Shown here piece by piece: positions 23,851-31,735 of a DNA stretch of 42,640 nucleotides. This stretch comes from Amycolatopsis keratiniphila subsp. keratiniphila (GTDB lineage Bacteria > Actinomycetota > Actinomycetes > Mycobacteriales > Pseudonocardiaceae), in NCBI RefSeq assembly GCF_001620365.2, contig NZ_LQMT02000031.1, positions 1-42,640 of the forward strand. The letters run 5' to 3'. Position 1 is the stretch's first letter, and every line of letters begins with the position of its first letter. The notes below the pieces were generated by a model, which was not told the origin of the DNA, searched no databases, and saw only the letters and a program-made list of their open reading frames with translations. The position numbers and the translations under genes are program-made.

Positions 23851-24855
23851 TCAGGGGTTCAACTCGGCGAGTGTGGTGAACTCCTTCCGGAAGGAATGGA
23901 ATTTCCCTTCCAGTTCGAGGAAGTTCTCTTCGGACAGGGGAGAGCCGGTGATCTTTTCGTACAGGGCGAGGAAATCCGCCCTGGTCGTCGTGGTGGAGAT
24001 GCGGAAGTGCCGTCCGGACCGGGATTGGGACACGCGCAGGAACTCGGAGCGTTCCTTGTTGTACAGGAAGGAACCTTCGCTGAATCGCAGTGTCCGCGGG
24101 TACAACGTGGTCGCGCCGCGGATATCGCTGTACAAGGTCACCCAAACGCTTTCGTCGAACACTTCGAGCCGGTCCAACGGCGGGTCGGCGACGACGGTGA
24201 TGTCCACCAGCGAACACCGGCTGCGCGCCAGGAACAGCCCGACCAGGCCGATGCTGATCTCGTCGTTGAGCCGCGACCGGATCGTCTCGTAGTCCACGCC
24301 CGCTTCTTCGCTGCGCAGGAGATAGCGCGCCCGGCCACCGATCGCGCCCTCGTCGCGTGGGTCGGCGATGACCACGCGGAGTTCCCTTTCGGTGCGGGAC
24401 AACAGCAAACGGGCTGCGGCATGCCTGCCGGAGAACCCGCGGAAGAAGTAGTGCCTGGTCACGTCGAGGTCTTCGGTCATGACCCGGTTGAACAACGGAT
24501 CCGGATCGGTGGTCGCCTCGAAGACGTGGGTGGGGAAGAATTCCTTGTTGAGCGAACGGTATTCGGCGCTGAGCGCTTCCAGCGCTCGTCGGCTTTCCTC
24601 GATCACCGGGGTCACCATCGCGCGCTGTGACGCGGTGGCGGTGATCAGGGTCTGGCCGAAGCCGACCACCGCGGAGATCAGGGTGCCGGTGCCCAGTGAA
24701 GTGAGCAGTGTCTTGCCGGCGCCGGGATCCATCATGCTGGAGATCCACAGGCTGAGGCCCGCGACGACGACCAGTACGGTGAGCAGCAGACTCGTCCTGG
24801 TCCAGAAGATCTCTTGCAACGGGGTACGGCGGAGCCGGTCGGCTTCCGCGGGCAC
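23851..24855 (-). CDS. Two-helix membrane protein with a large cytoplasmic domain, unknown function
   Basis: A 334-aa protein. Two transmembrane helices lie near the N-terminus (~20-40 and ~55-75), followed by a ~250-residue soluble domain without recognised motifs. A segment RHYFFRGFSGRHAAARLLL then RELRVVIADPRDE looks like an alpha/beta core strand-helix unit. There is no HKD, TIR or kinase signature. The GTG at 24855 is chosen because GGAGG lies eight bases upstream; the longer GTG at 24879 would start ahead of that site. It appears to lead an operon with the cupin and HD genes. A sensor or effector role tied to the membrane is possible but is not shown by the sequence. Confidence 0.65.
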   Translation of the reverse strand: MPAEADRLRRTPLQEIFWTRTSLLLTVLVVVAGLSLWISSMMDPGAGKTLLTSLGTGTLISAVVGFGQTLITATASQRAMVTPVIEESRRALEALSAEYRSLNKEFFPTHVFEATTDPDPLFNRVMTEDLDVTRHYFFRGFSGRHAAARLLLSRTERELRVVIADPRDEGAIGGRARYLLRSEEAGVDYETIRSRLNDEISIGLVGLFLARSRCSLVDITVVADPPLDRLEVFDESVWVTLYSDIRGATTLYPRTLRFSEGSFLYNKERSEFLRVSQSRSGRHFRISTTTTRADFLALYEKITGSPLSEENFLELEGKFHSFRKEFTTLAELNP

Positions 24856-24863
24856 GAGGGTCA

Positions 24864-24868
24864 CCTCC
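24864..24868 (-). promoter_or_regulatory. Ribosome binding site deciding the start of the two-helix membrane protein
   Basis: GGAGG (minus strand) is followed after eight bases by the GTG at 24855. The upstream in-frame GTG at 24879 would place this site inside the coding region. Confidence 0.55.
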
Positions 24869-25046
24869 TTGATCAGCACCCGAACGGACGAACGCAGTGC
24901 GTATCTGTTCGAGTGCGGGGAGTTACTCTACGCGCATCGTGACAATGTCGAAATAAGAAAATCGGGGGAAAGGGACCAGCAACGAATGTGACGCTCGGCG
25001 ATGCCGGTTTCGCATCGGAGGTTTCGCCGGATCGCGGAAAAACCAC

Positions 25047-25652
25047 TCACGGAGCGTGCGGAAGGATTCCTTCGTACCACTCGGGGCCGGGTTTCGCCGA
25101 CGACAAGGTTTCGACGACGGCCGAAGACGGTGAGGTGTACACCGTGGGGAAGTCGATCTCGCCCTTCGATGGATCCAGCGTCCAGGCGAGCCGCTCCTCT
25201 TCCGGCTGACTCGCTCCTATGAAAGGAAAGTGCGCGTCCGCGCCGTTCTTGTTGCCTCTCGGGTCCAGCCGGATCCACCGGTCCGGACCACTGAGGTGGA
25301 CGGCGTTGAGCCCGTGCAGGACGCCGATCCGCTGATAACAGAACCCGGCCGGAATGCCTTGGCTGCGAAGCAAAGCGGCCAGCAGGTGGGCCTTCGCGTA
25401 GCAGAGCCCGACCCGCTCGCGCAGAACCTCGGACGCCATAAGGGTGACGCGGGAATCGGCGGCGTCAACCGTATGGGCGATGTCGTCGCGCACGAAGTGA
25501 AACATCGAACGAATCACGTCGACCTCGGTGCCGCCGGCCGGTGACAGACGGTCAGCCGTTTCGCGGATCAGTGGATGATCGTGATCGACGATCGCGTCGG
25601 CGGCGAGATAATCTTCCAGCCGTTCGGATTCGATCTTCAACGTGATTTTCAC
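25047..25652 (-). CDS. Transglutaminase-like domain protein
   Basis: A 201-aa cytoplasmic protein of the transglutaminase-like superfamily. The papain-type triad is visible: C84 in VGLCYAKAHLLAALLRSQGIP, H119 in GLNAVHLSG and D130 in WIRLDPRG. Bacterial members of this short type are mostly uncharacterised; peptide-bond or isopeptide chemistry is inferred from the fold. The GTG start overlaps the TetR stop (GTGA), so the two genes are translationally coupled. Co-expression with a TetR regulator suggests it is made on induction by a small ligand. Confidence 0.85.
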   Translation of the reverse strand: MKITLKIESERLEDYLAADAIVDHDHPLIRETADRLSPAGGTEVDVIRSMFHFVRDDIAHTVDAADSRVTLMASEVLRERVGLCYAKAHLLAALLRSQGIPAGFCYQRIGVLHGLNAVHLSGPDRWIRLDPRGNKNGADAHFPFIGASQPEEERLAWTLDPSKGEIDFPTVYTSPSSAVVETLSSAKPGPEWYEGILPHAP

Positions 25653-26209
25653 GCGGCACCACCCAGTACTGTGTCGACGACTTCTTCGAGGAATTTCGGA
25701 TCGGCTTCGCCGCCGCGCAGCAGCAATCGGAACCAGATCGCCCCCGCCAGCAGATCCATCACCAGCACCGGATCGGCTCCGGCGCGCAGTTCGCCTCGCG
25801 CGGTGGCGCGTTCGAAGATCGGCTGTTCGCGTGCCATGCGGTCGGCGAAGAAACTCCTTGCCACGTCACCGAGTTCCGGGCGTCGGGGGCCCGCGGTCAG
25901 TGCCGCCGTGACGACCGGCGCGGTGCGCTCCGAGGTCAGCAACCGGTGGATTTGCGTTGCCACGGCGAGAAGATCGCCGCGCAGGCCGCCGGTATCCGGG
26001 ATGTCGACGGCGAACAGGCCCGAATCGCGCAGCGCGGCGGCCAGCAGCGCGTCCTTCGACGGCCACCAGCGGTACAGCGTCGTCTTGTTGACGCCGGACC
26101 GGGTTGCGACGGCCTCGATGGCGAGCTTGTCGTAGCCGTGCTCCGCCAGCAGTTCGAGGGTGGCGGCGAAGATCGCCTCCGCCTTGCGCGGGCCGTTCCG
26201 AGTGGTCAC
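25649..26209 (-). CDS. TetR-family transcriptional regulator
   Basis: A 186-aa regulator. The helix-turn-helix lies at ~27-46 (LAIEAVATRSGVNKTTLYRWW), followed by the K-x-A-L-L linker helix. The C-terminal ligand domain is of the TetR_C type, with the conserved GAIWFRLLLRGG segment. The GTG at 26209 is preferred; the frame is open upstream but runs through the operator region and the divergent hydrolase. Two perfect operator copies lie between this gene and the divergent hydrolase at 26297, so it probably controls itself, the downstream transglutaminase-like gene and the hydrolase. Confidence 0.9.
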   Translation of the reverse strand: MTTRNGPRKAEAIFAATLELLAEHGYDKLAIEAVATRSGVNKTTLYRWWPSKDALLAAALRDSGLFAVDIPDTGGLRGDLLAVATQIHRLLTSERTAPVVTAALTAGPRRPELGDVARSFFADRMAREQPIFERATARGELRAGADPVLVMDLLAGAIWFRLLLRGGEADPKFLEEVVDTVLGGAA

Positions 26210-26221
26210 CGCCCGAGAATA

Positions 26222-26240
26222 CAACGCACCGTTGCGTTGC
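26222..26240. promoter_or_regulatory. TetR operator candidate, copy 1
   Basis: CAACGCACCGTTGCGTTGC contains AACGCA-CCGT-TGCGTT, a short palindrome of the TetR operator type. It is the exact reverse complement of the second copy at 26261-26279, with 20 bp between the copies. Confidence 0.75.
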
Positions 26241-26260
26241 GCGGCGAGCACGCGTACTTT

Positions 26261-26279
26261 GCAACGCAACGGTGCGTTG
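26261..26279. promoter_or_regulatory. TetR operator candidate, copy 2
   Basis: GCAACGCAACGGTGCGTTG is the perfect 19-bp inverted partner of 26222-26240. It ends a few bases before the GGAGG of the hydrolase gene, where a bound repressor would block its transcription. Confidence 0.75.
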
Positions 26280-26296
26280 CATTCAGGAGGTAGTCC

Positions 26297-27016
26297 ATGG
26301 TCCCCGTCGTCTTCGTCCACGGCATCCGGCTCAGCGGTGCCGCCTGGTCCGGGCAACTCGAACCTCTCGGCCATCCCGCGAAGGCCGTCGATCTCCCCGG
26401 TCACGGCGCCCGCCGGGGAGAGCGGTTCACCCTGGCCACGGCGGCGGACGCGGTCGCCGAAGCGATCGGCGAACCCGCGCTGGTCGTCGGGCATTCGCTC
26501 GGGGGTTACGTCGCCATCGCCGCGGCCGCGCGGTATCCGGAGCGCGTGGCGGGTCTCGTCGTCGCGGGCTCGACCTTCCTGCCGGGCAAGGCATTGGAGA
26601 CGCCGTTCCGCATGGCGCACCGCTTGCTCATGCGGCTGCCGGACCAAGGCGAACGGCTGAGCCGATGGCAGTTCCGAAGCGCTCTTCCGCCGAAACTCGC
26701 CGAAGCGGTGATCGGCGGTGGCATCGCGACCGAGGTCATCCCGGACGTCGCCAAGGCCTTCGCGGACTTCGACGTGCTCGCGGCCCTGGCGGCCTATCCG
26801 GGGCCCACCTGGCTCGTCAACGGCTCACGCGACCACTTCAGACGCCATGAACGCCGCTTTCTCGAAGCTTGCGCCGACGGCAGGCTGATCAACGTCCCGA
26901 AGGCTGGCCACTACCTGCCGATGGTGCGCGGCGAGGAGTTCGCTCAGCTGGTGCTCGACGCGGCCCGCAGCCTGTCGATCTCGTCGGTCAGTCCGGAGCG
27001 CAGCGGTTCGTGCTGA
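26297..27016 (+). CDS. Alpha/beta-fold hydrolase
   Basis: A 239-aa cytoplasmic alpha/beta hydrolase. Oxyanion segment VFVHGIRLSG (5-14), nucleophile elbow GHSLGG with S67, acid D178 in GSRDHF and His in KAGHYLP complete the triad. GGAGG lies six bases ahead of the ATG. It is divergent from the TetR gene and likely induced when that repressor binds its ligand, so its substrate may be related to the inducer. Esterase, lactonase or C-C hydrolase activity cannot be separated by sequence. Its last ~73 nt overlap the convergent HIT-like pseudogene. Confidence 0.88.
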   Translation: MVPVVFVHGIRLSGAAWSGQLEPLGHPAKAVDLPGHGARRGERFTLATAADAVAEAIGEPALVVGHSLGGYVAIAAAARYPERVAGLVVAGSTFLPGKALETPFRMAHRLLMRLPDQGERLSRWQFRSALPPKLAEAVIGGGIATEVIPDVAKAFADFDVLAALAAYPGPTWLVNGSRDHFRRHERRFLEACADGRLINVPKAGHYLPMVRGEEFAQLVLDAARSLSISSVSPERSGSC

Positions 27017-27420
27017 GGCCCGAGCGACGCGGCCCAGTTCTCCATCGGATACAGCCACACCGGCCGTCCGACCACGTCGGCCGGCTCCCAGTCGTATCAC
27101 GGCCAGACATGCGCGTGCAGGAACGGATCCGTGTTGCCGAGGATCTCCAGATTCACCCGGCGGAAGCCCGGATCCCTTCGCGCGCAGACGTTTTCGACCG
27201 CCTCGCCGAGCAACTCCATATCCGCCAGGAACTCCAGCCGCCGCGGCCGCGGTAGATCGCTCAGCCTGCCGACGGCGGGGGAATCGGTCAGCAGGACACA
27301 GTAGCCCGGGAGGAACTGCGTATCGCCGATCACCGCGAAGCCCGCGTCCAGGCGCCGCAGCACGGTCGGATTCTCGCCGCGCAGCGCCGAACCGATGCGA
27401 TCCCGCTTCCAGCCGGTCAT
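26944..27420 (-). pseudogene. HIT-like (diadenosine polyphosphate hydrolase-type) gene interrupted by a TGA
   Basis: The frame opens with MTGWKRDRIGSALRGENPTV and reaches LGNTDPFLHAHVWP, a HIT-type H-x-H motif. A TGA at 27097-27099 follows, and the same frame then continues as YDWEPADVVGRPVWLYP to a natural stop at 26944. In related actinobacterial proteins an Arg is expected right after HVWP, so a single C-to-T change (CGA to TGA) explains the break. Intact, the protein would be 158 aa. The truncated 107-aa product would keep the H-x-H but lose the C-terminal region. It is the third gene of a leftward set with the MBOAT and the 114-aa protein. Sequencing error or true nonsense mutation are both possible. 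Confidence 0.75.
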
Positions 27421-27429
27421 CCGCCCAAA

Positions 27430-27774
27430 CTAGCCGACCGGGTACATCGAACCACCGGAACCGGTGAACTGGGCGGTCAGCCGGACCGGTTCCGGATGGG
27501 GGGCCAGGACGATCGAGGCGAAGGGCGTCGCGGCGGCCTGTGACCCGTAGTTGGTGTGCAGATGCGCGCTGACGTGCACGTTGCGGTCGGCGGGGATCTC
27601 GAACGTGACCGCACCCCAGGAGACCACGAACTGCCTGCCGTCGATGCTGACGATAGGGGCGTACGGCACGGAACTGGAGGGGAACGGGCGCATCTCGACC
27701 GTGAGCAGACGGCGTGGGCCGTCGTGGTTGTCCACGTACGGGATCACTCCGGGCTGGGCCGCCAGGTCGGTCAT
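27430..27774 (-). CDS. Small conserved-type protein of unknown function
   Basis: A 114-aa protein with alternating hydrophobic and polar residues suggesting a beta-sandwich. It has no signal peptide, membrane helix or catalytic motif. Distinctive features are DNHDGPRRLLTVEMRPFPSS and VHVSAHLHTNYGSQ. GGGAG eight bases upstream supports the ATG. It lies 12 nt downstream of the MBOAT gene and 9 nt upstream of the HIT-like pseudogene, all leftward, so co-transcription is likely. No function is assigned. Confidence 0.65.
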   Translation of the reverse strand: MTDLAAQPGVIPYVDNHDGPRRLLTVEMRPFPSSSVPYAPIVSIDGRQFVVSWGAVTFEIPADRNVHVSAHLHTNYGSQAAATPFASIVLAPHPEPVRLTAQFTGSGGSMYPVG

Positions 27775-27786
27775 TCTCAGGCTCCC

Positions 27787-29220
27787 TCAGAACTGGTAGT
27801 AGAGGAACGGGCTGAATGTCCCGGTCGCGATCAGGATGGCCGCGTACACCAGCCCGACGGTCATCACGCCGATCCGCAGGGCCGTGGCCGGGCGGCTCCG
27901 CGAGGATTCCAGCAGCGGCCCGGTCACCGGATGCGCGGGCAGGAACACGATCGCCAGCGCGCACAGCAGGATGACCAGCCGCTGGTTGGTCACCGCGCTC
28001 TCGACGACGTCGGTGAGGCCGGTGAAGTCCGGCAGCACCATGTGCCCGATCATGCCGAGCGCGTGCGGCAGGTCCTTGGCGCGGAAGAAGACCCAGCCGA
28101 AGACGACGAGCACGAGCGTCAGCGCGCGGCGGCCGATGCGGGCGGCCTGCGACTTCGGGGTGACGTCGTAGCCGAAGGCGCGTTCCACGATCAGCAGCGC
28201 GCCGTGGTAGATGCCCCAGATCAGGAACGTCCACTGCGCGCCGTGCCAGAACCCGGTCAGCACGAACACGATGCACAGGTTCCGGTACGTGTGCCCGGCG
28301 CCGGTGCGGTTGCCGCCCAGCGGGATGTAGACGTAGTCGCGGAACCAGCGGGACAGCGACATGTGCCAGCGTCGCCAGAATTCGGTGATGGTCACCGACG
28401 AGTACGGTCTCGCGAAGTTCTCCGGCAGCCGGAAGCCGAGCATGCGGCCGAGGCCGATCGCCATGTCGGAGTACCCGGAGAAGTCGAAGAACAGCTGCAG
28501 CGTGTACCCGATCGCGCCGAGCCAGGCGATCGCGAAGGTCATCTGGTCCGGTGGCGTGTTGAAGCAGGCGTCCACCATCGGGCTGAGCGAGTCCGCGATG
28601 ATCGTCTTCTTGCACAGCCCCAGCGCGAACCGCGGGAAACCGGCGGCGATGTCGTCGAGGCGGTGCGACCGCCGCTGCGGCAGCTGGTCGGCGATCTCGC
28701 GGTACCGCACGATCGGCCCGGCCACCAGCTGCGGGAACATCGCGATGTACGCGGCGAACGACACCGGGTCGCGCAGCGCGCGGCGTTCACCGCGGTAGAT
28801 GTCCACCACGTACGAGATGTGGTGGAACGTGTAGAACGAGATGCCGATCGGGATGACCAGGTCGGCCACCGGGAAACCGCCGCCGAACCAGTGCGTCACG
28901 GCCGCGATCTGCTGGGTCGCGAATCCCGCGTACTTCCAGATCAGCAGCATGCCGACGTTGAGGCCGATGACGCCGAGCAGCAGCCGTTTGCGTCGTTTGT
29001 TCTGCAGGTCCCACGCGTTCGGCTCCAGCGCGGGCCCGGCGAGGAAGTTGACCACCATGCAGCCGAGCAGCACGAGCGTGTACGGCCCGGCGCCGGTGGC
29101 GTAGAAGATCAGGCTGCCGACCGCGACGATGCCGTTCCGCCAGCCGCGCGGGCACACCAGCACGGCGAGCAGGACCGCCGGCATGAAGTACCACAGGAAC
29201 AGCGGTGAAATGAACGACAT
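27787..29220 (-). CDS. MBOAT-family O-acyltransferase (AlgI-like)
   Basis: A 477-aa integral membrane acyltransferase with many hydrophobic segments. Family landmarks are IPIGISFYTFHHISYVVDIYRG, the central LFFDFSGYSDMAIGLGRMLGF, FWRRWHMSLSRWFRDYVYIPLGGNR, and the catalytic His region GFWHGAQWTFLIWGIYHG. AlgI-type proteins move an acyl (usually acetyl) group across the membrane to an extracellular acceptor, normally with an SGNH partner such as AlgJ/AlgX. No such partner is adjacent. The closest candidate in the window is the SGNH protein at 4554-5867. It is the first gene of a leftward set with the 114-aa protein and the HIT-like pseudogene. Confidence 0.92.
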   Translation of the reverse strand: MSFISPLFLWYFMPAVLLAVLVCPRGWRNGIVAVGSLIFYATGAGPYTLVLLGCMVVNFLAGPALEPNAWDLQNKRRKRLLLGVIGLNVGMLLIWKYAGFATQQIAAVTHWFGGGFPVADLVIPIGISFYTFHHISYVVDIYRGERRALRDPVSFAAYIAMFPQLVAGPIVRYREIADQLPQRRSHRLDDIAAGFPRFALGLCKKTIIADSLSPMVDACFNTPPDQMTFAIAWLGAIGYTLQLFFDFSGYSDMAIGLGRMLGFRLPENFARPYSSVTITEFWRRWHMSLSRWFRDYVYIPLGGNRTGAGHTYRNLCIVFVLTGFWHGAQWTFLIWGIYHGALLIVERAFGYDVTPKSQAARIGRRALTLVLVVFGWVFFRAKDLPHALGMIGHMVLPDFTGLTDVVESAVTNQRLVILLCALAIVFLPAHPVTGPLLESSRSRPATALRIGVMTVGLVYAAILIATGTFSPFLYYQF

Positions 29221-29279
29221 CGGTGCGGGGTCCCCCAGGCGGTTTACGCGTTATCCGCTGGTGACCTTAGCCTGAGGTT

Positions 29280-29304
29280 CCCGCACCGTGTGACGAAGTG
29301 CGGG
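29280..29304 (-). terminator. Short stem-loop after rlmB
   Basis: CCCGCAC (29280-29286) pairs with GTGCGGG (29298-29304), next to the rlmB stop. A 7-bp GC-rich stem with an 11-nt loop is a modest terminator candidate. Confidence 0.35.
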
Positions 29305-29305
29305 G

Positions 29306-30262
29306 TCAGACACGTCCCGCGAGCCGTCGGCGGCGCGCCACCTCGGCCAGCAGCACACCGGCCGCGACCGACGCGTTGAGCGATTCGACGCCCGCCGCCA
29401 TCGGGATCGACACGGTCGCGTCGCAGGTCTCGCGCACCAGCCGGGACAGGCCGCGGCCCTCGGAGCCGAGCACGATGACCAGCGGGTCCGCCGCGAGGTC
29501 CAGTTCGTCGATGTCGACCGAGCCGTCCGCGTCGAGGCCGACGACCATCAGGCCCTCGTCCTTCCACGCCTTCAGCTGACGGGTCAGGTTGGTGGCGACG
29601 GCGATCGGCAGCTTGGCCGCGGTGCCGGCGGAGGTCCGCCACGCGACCGCGGTCATGCCCGCGCTGCGCCGCTCCGGCAGGAGGACACCCTGCGCGCCGA
29701 ACGCGGCGGCCGAGCGGATCACGGCGCCGAGGTTGCGCGGGTCGGTGACGCCGTCGAGCGCGACGAACAACGGGGTCTGCCCGGAGTCCTTCGCGACGGC
29801 CATCAGGTCGCGCGGGTCGGCGTAGACGAACGGCGGGACCTGCAGGCCGAGACCCTGGTGCATGGCCCGGTTGGTCTTGCGGTCCAGTTCGTCGCGCGGG
29901 ATCTCCAGGATCGAGATGCCCTTGTCACCGGCGAGCCGGACGGCCTCGTTGACGCGGTCGTCGATGTCGATGTTGATCGCCACGTACAGCGCGGTCGCGG
30001 GCACGTCGGCGCGCAGCGCCTCGACCACCGGGTTGCGGCCGGCGATCAGTTCCGGCTTGTCGGCCTTCTTCTGCCGAGCCTGATCCTTGCGGTCACGCGC
30101 GTTGGCCATCCGGTACGCCTTGTGACCGGGCCGGTCCTCGGCCTTGGGGGTCGGGCCCTTGCCTTCGAGGCCCTTCCGGCGCTGGCCGCCGGAGCCGACG
30201 ACCTGACCCTTCTTCGTGCCGGGCTTGCGAATAGCGCCCTGGCGCCGGGAGTTGCCTGCCAT
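29306..30262 (-). CDS. rlmB: 23S rRNA (guanosine-2'-O-)-methyltransferase RlmB (SpoU family)
   Basis: A 318-aa SPOUT methyltransferase expected to 2'-O-methylate a guanosine in 23S rRNA using SAM. The N-terminal ~75 residues are basic and Gly/Lys/Arg-rich, as in actinobacterial homologues. A substrate-binding domain with IAGRNPVVEALRA follows, then the SpoU core: DGVTDPRNLGAVIRSA (motif 1), GSEGRGLSRL (motif 2) and SIPMAAGVESLNASVAAGVLL (motif 3, SAM knot). ATG at 30262. It lies 35 nt downstream of cysS in the same direction, an order shared with Mycobacterium, where the corresponding SpoU gene follows cysS. Confidence 0.93.
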   Translation of the reverse strand: MAGNSRRQGAIRKPGTKKGQVVGSGGQRRKGLEGKGPTPKAEDRPGHKAYRMANARDRKDQARQKKADKPELIAGRNPVVEALRADVPATALYVAINIDIDDRVNEAVRLAGDKGISILEIPRDELDRKTNRAMHQGLGLQVPPFVYADPRDLMAVAKDSGQTPLFVALDGVTDPRNLGAVIRSAAAFGAQGVLLPERRSAGMTAVAWRTSAGTAAKLPIAVATNLTRQLKAWKDEGLMVVGLDADGSVDIDELDLAADPLVIVLGSEGRGLSRLVRETCDATVSIPMAAGVESLNASVAAGVLLAEVARRRRLAGRV

Positions 30263-30297
30263 CAGTGAGAATCCTTGAGCTAGAAACCGAGTAAGAG

Positions 30298-31689
30298 TCA
30301 GACGTCCTTGACGGTCCACTGTGGACCGTTGGGAGTGTCCTCCACCACGATGCCCGCCTGCTGGAGGCGGTCACGCGCGGCGTCCGCACGGGCGAAGTCC
30401 TTGTCGGCGCGGGCCTGCTGCCGTTCGGTCAGCAGCCCTTCCACGAGATCGGACAGTGCCTGCCGGGTGGGCGTCTCATTGCCGCCCGCCTCGGACCAGC
30501 GCGCGGAGAGCGGGTCGAGGCCGAGCACGTCGGTCATCGCGCGCACGGAGGCGGCGATTTCGAGTGCCTTGGAATTGTCGGCCGCGTCGAGGGCCGCGTT
30601 ACCGTCCCGGACCGTGTTGTGCAGCACGGCGAACGCCTGCGGGGTGGCCAGGTCGTCGTCGAGGGCGGCGGCGAATCCGGCCTGGATCTCGCCGAGGTGC
30701 ACGGCGCCGGCGCTGCTCGCGGTCCGGCGGAGGAACTGCTCGATCCGCCGGTAGCCCTGCGCGGCCTCGGTGAGCGCTCCGTCGGAGTATTCGATCGTCG
30801 ACCGGTAGTGCGGCTGGACCAGGTAGTACCGCAGTTCGGGCGCCCGGTAGTTCTTGAGCATCTCCGGGATCGAGACCGTGTTGCCCAGCGACTTCGACAT
30901 CTTCTCGCCGGACATGGTCACCCAGGCGTTGTGCAGCCAGAATCGCGCGAACGGGTCACCCGCGGCGTTCGACTGGGCGCGCTCGTTCTCGTGGTGCGGG
31001 AACACCAGGTCGACGCCGCCACCGTGGATGTCGAACTCGGCGCCGAGGTACGCGGTCGCCATCGCCGAGCATTCGAGGTGCCAGCCGGGGCGGCCGGAGC
31101 CCCACGGCGTCGGCCACGACGGCTCGCCCGGCTTCGCGCTCTTCCACAGCGTGAAGTCGCGCGGGTCGCGCTTGCCCTCGCCGAGGCTCTCGCCCTGCTG
31201 GACCTCGTCGAGCTTCTGGCCGGAGAGTTCGCCGTAGCCGTCGAACGCCTTGACCGAGAAGTACACGTCCCCGCCCGAGGCGTAGGCGTGCCCGCCGTCG
31301 ATCAGCCGCTGCATCAGCTCGACCATCTGCGTGACGTGCCCGGTCGCCCGAGGGGCGATCGAAGGGGGCAAGCAGCCCAGCGCCTCGTACGCCGACTCGA
31401 AGGCGCGCTCGTGCGTGGCCGCCCACTCCCACCAGGGACGATCCGCCGCGGCGGCCTTGGTGAGGATCTTGTCGTCGATGTCGGTGACGTTGCGGACCAT
31501 CAGCACGTCGAGTCCACTGTGGACGAGCCAGCGACGGAGAACGTCGTAGTTCAGCGCGCCGCGGACGTGGCCGATATGCGGGATGCCCTGCACGGTGGCA
31601 CCACACACGTACATGGACGCCGTTCCGCTACGGGCGGGATGGAATTCCCGCACGCTCCGGGTCGCCGTGTCATAGAGGTGTAGTGCCAC
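30298..31689 (-). CDS. cysS: Cysteinyl-tRNA synthetase
   Basis: A 463-aa class I aminoacyl-tRNA synthetase that charges tRNA-Cys. The HIGH motif is at 38-41 (PHIGHVRG) and KMSKS at 263-267 (GEKMSKSLGN). Zinc ligands include C29, C207 in HLECSAM and the His pair in FPHHENE. The C-terminal DALR-type helical domain is present, so the length is normal. The absence of an MshC-type architecture and the linkage to rlmB and ispF support the housekeeping cysS rather than the mycothiol ligase paralogue. The start is GTG at 31689. Confidence 0.96.
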   Translation of the reverse strand: MALHLYDTATRSVREFHPARSGTASMYVCGATVQGIPHIGHVRGALNYDVLRRWLVHSGLDVLMVRNVTDIDDKILTKAAAADRPWWEWAATHERAFESAYEALGCLPPSIAPRATGHVTQMVELMQRLIDGGHAYASGGDVYFSVKAFDGYGELSGQKLDEVQQGESLGEGKRDPRDFTLWKSAKPGEPSWPTPWGSGRPGWHLECSAMATAYLGAEFDIHGGGVDLVFPHHENERAQSNAAGDPFARFWLHNAWVTMSGEKMSKSLGNTVSIPEMLKNYRAPELRYYLVQPHYRSTIEYSDGALTEAAQGYRRIEQFLRRTASSAGAVHLGEIQAGFAAALDDDLATPQAFAVLHNTVRDGNAALDAADNSKALEIAASVRAMTDVLGLDPLSARWSEAGGNETPTRQALSDLVEGLLTERQQARADKDFARADAARDRLQQAGIVVEDTPNGPQWTVKDV

Positions 31690-31735
31690 CCTAAAAGGGT
31701 ACGGGGTCGGCGTGAGCGGTGTCGCAGTGACCGTA

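Noticed and set aside
22412..26209. A complete known anti-phage defence system
   Set aside because: HD and membrane proteins are present, but no cyclase, nuclease, TIR, STAND or other diagnostic defence domain was recognised, so only a weak hypothesis is kept.
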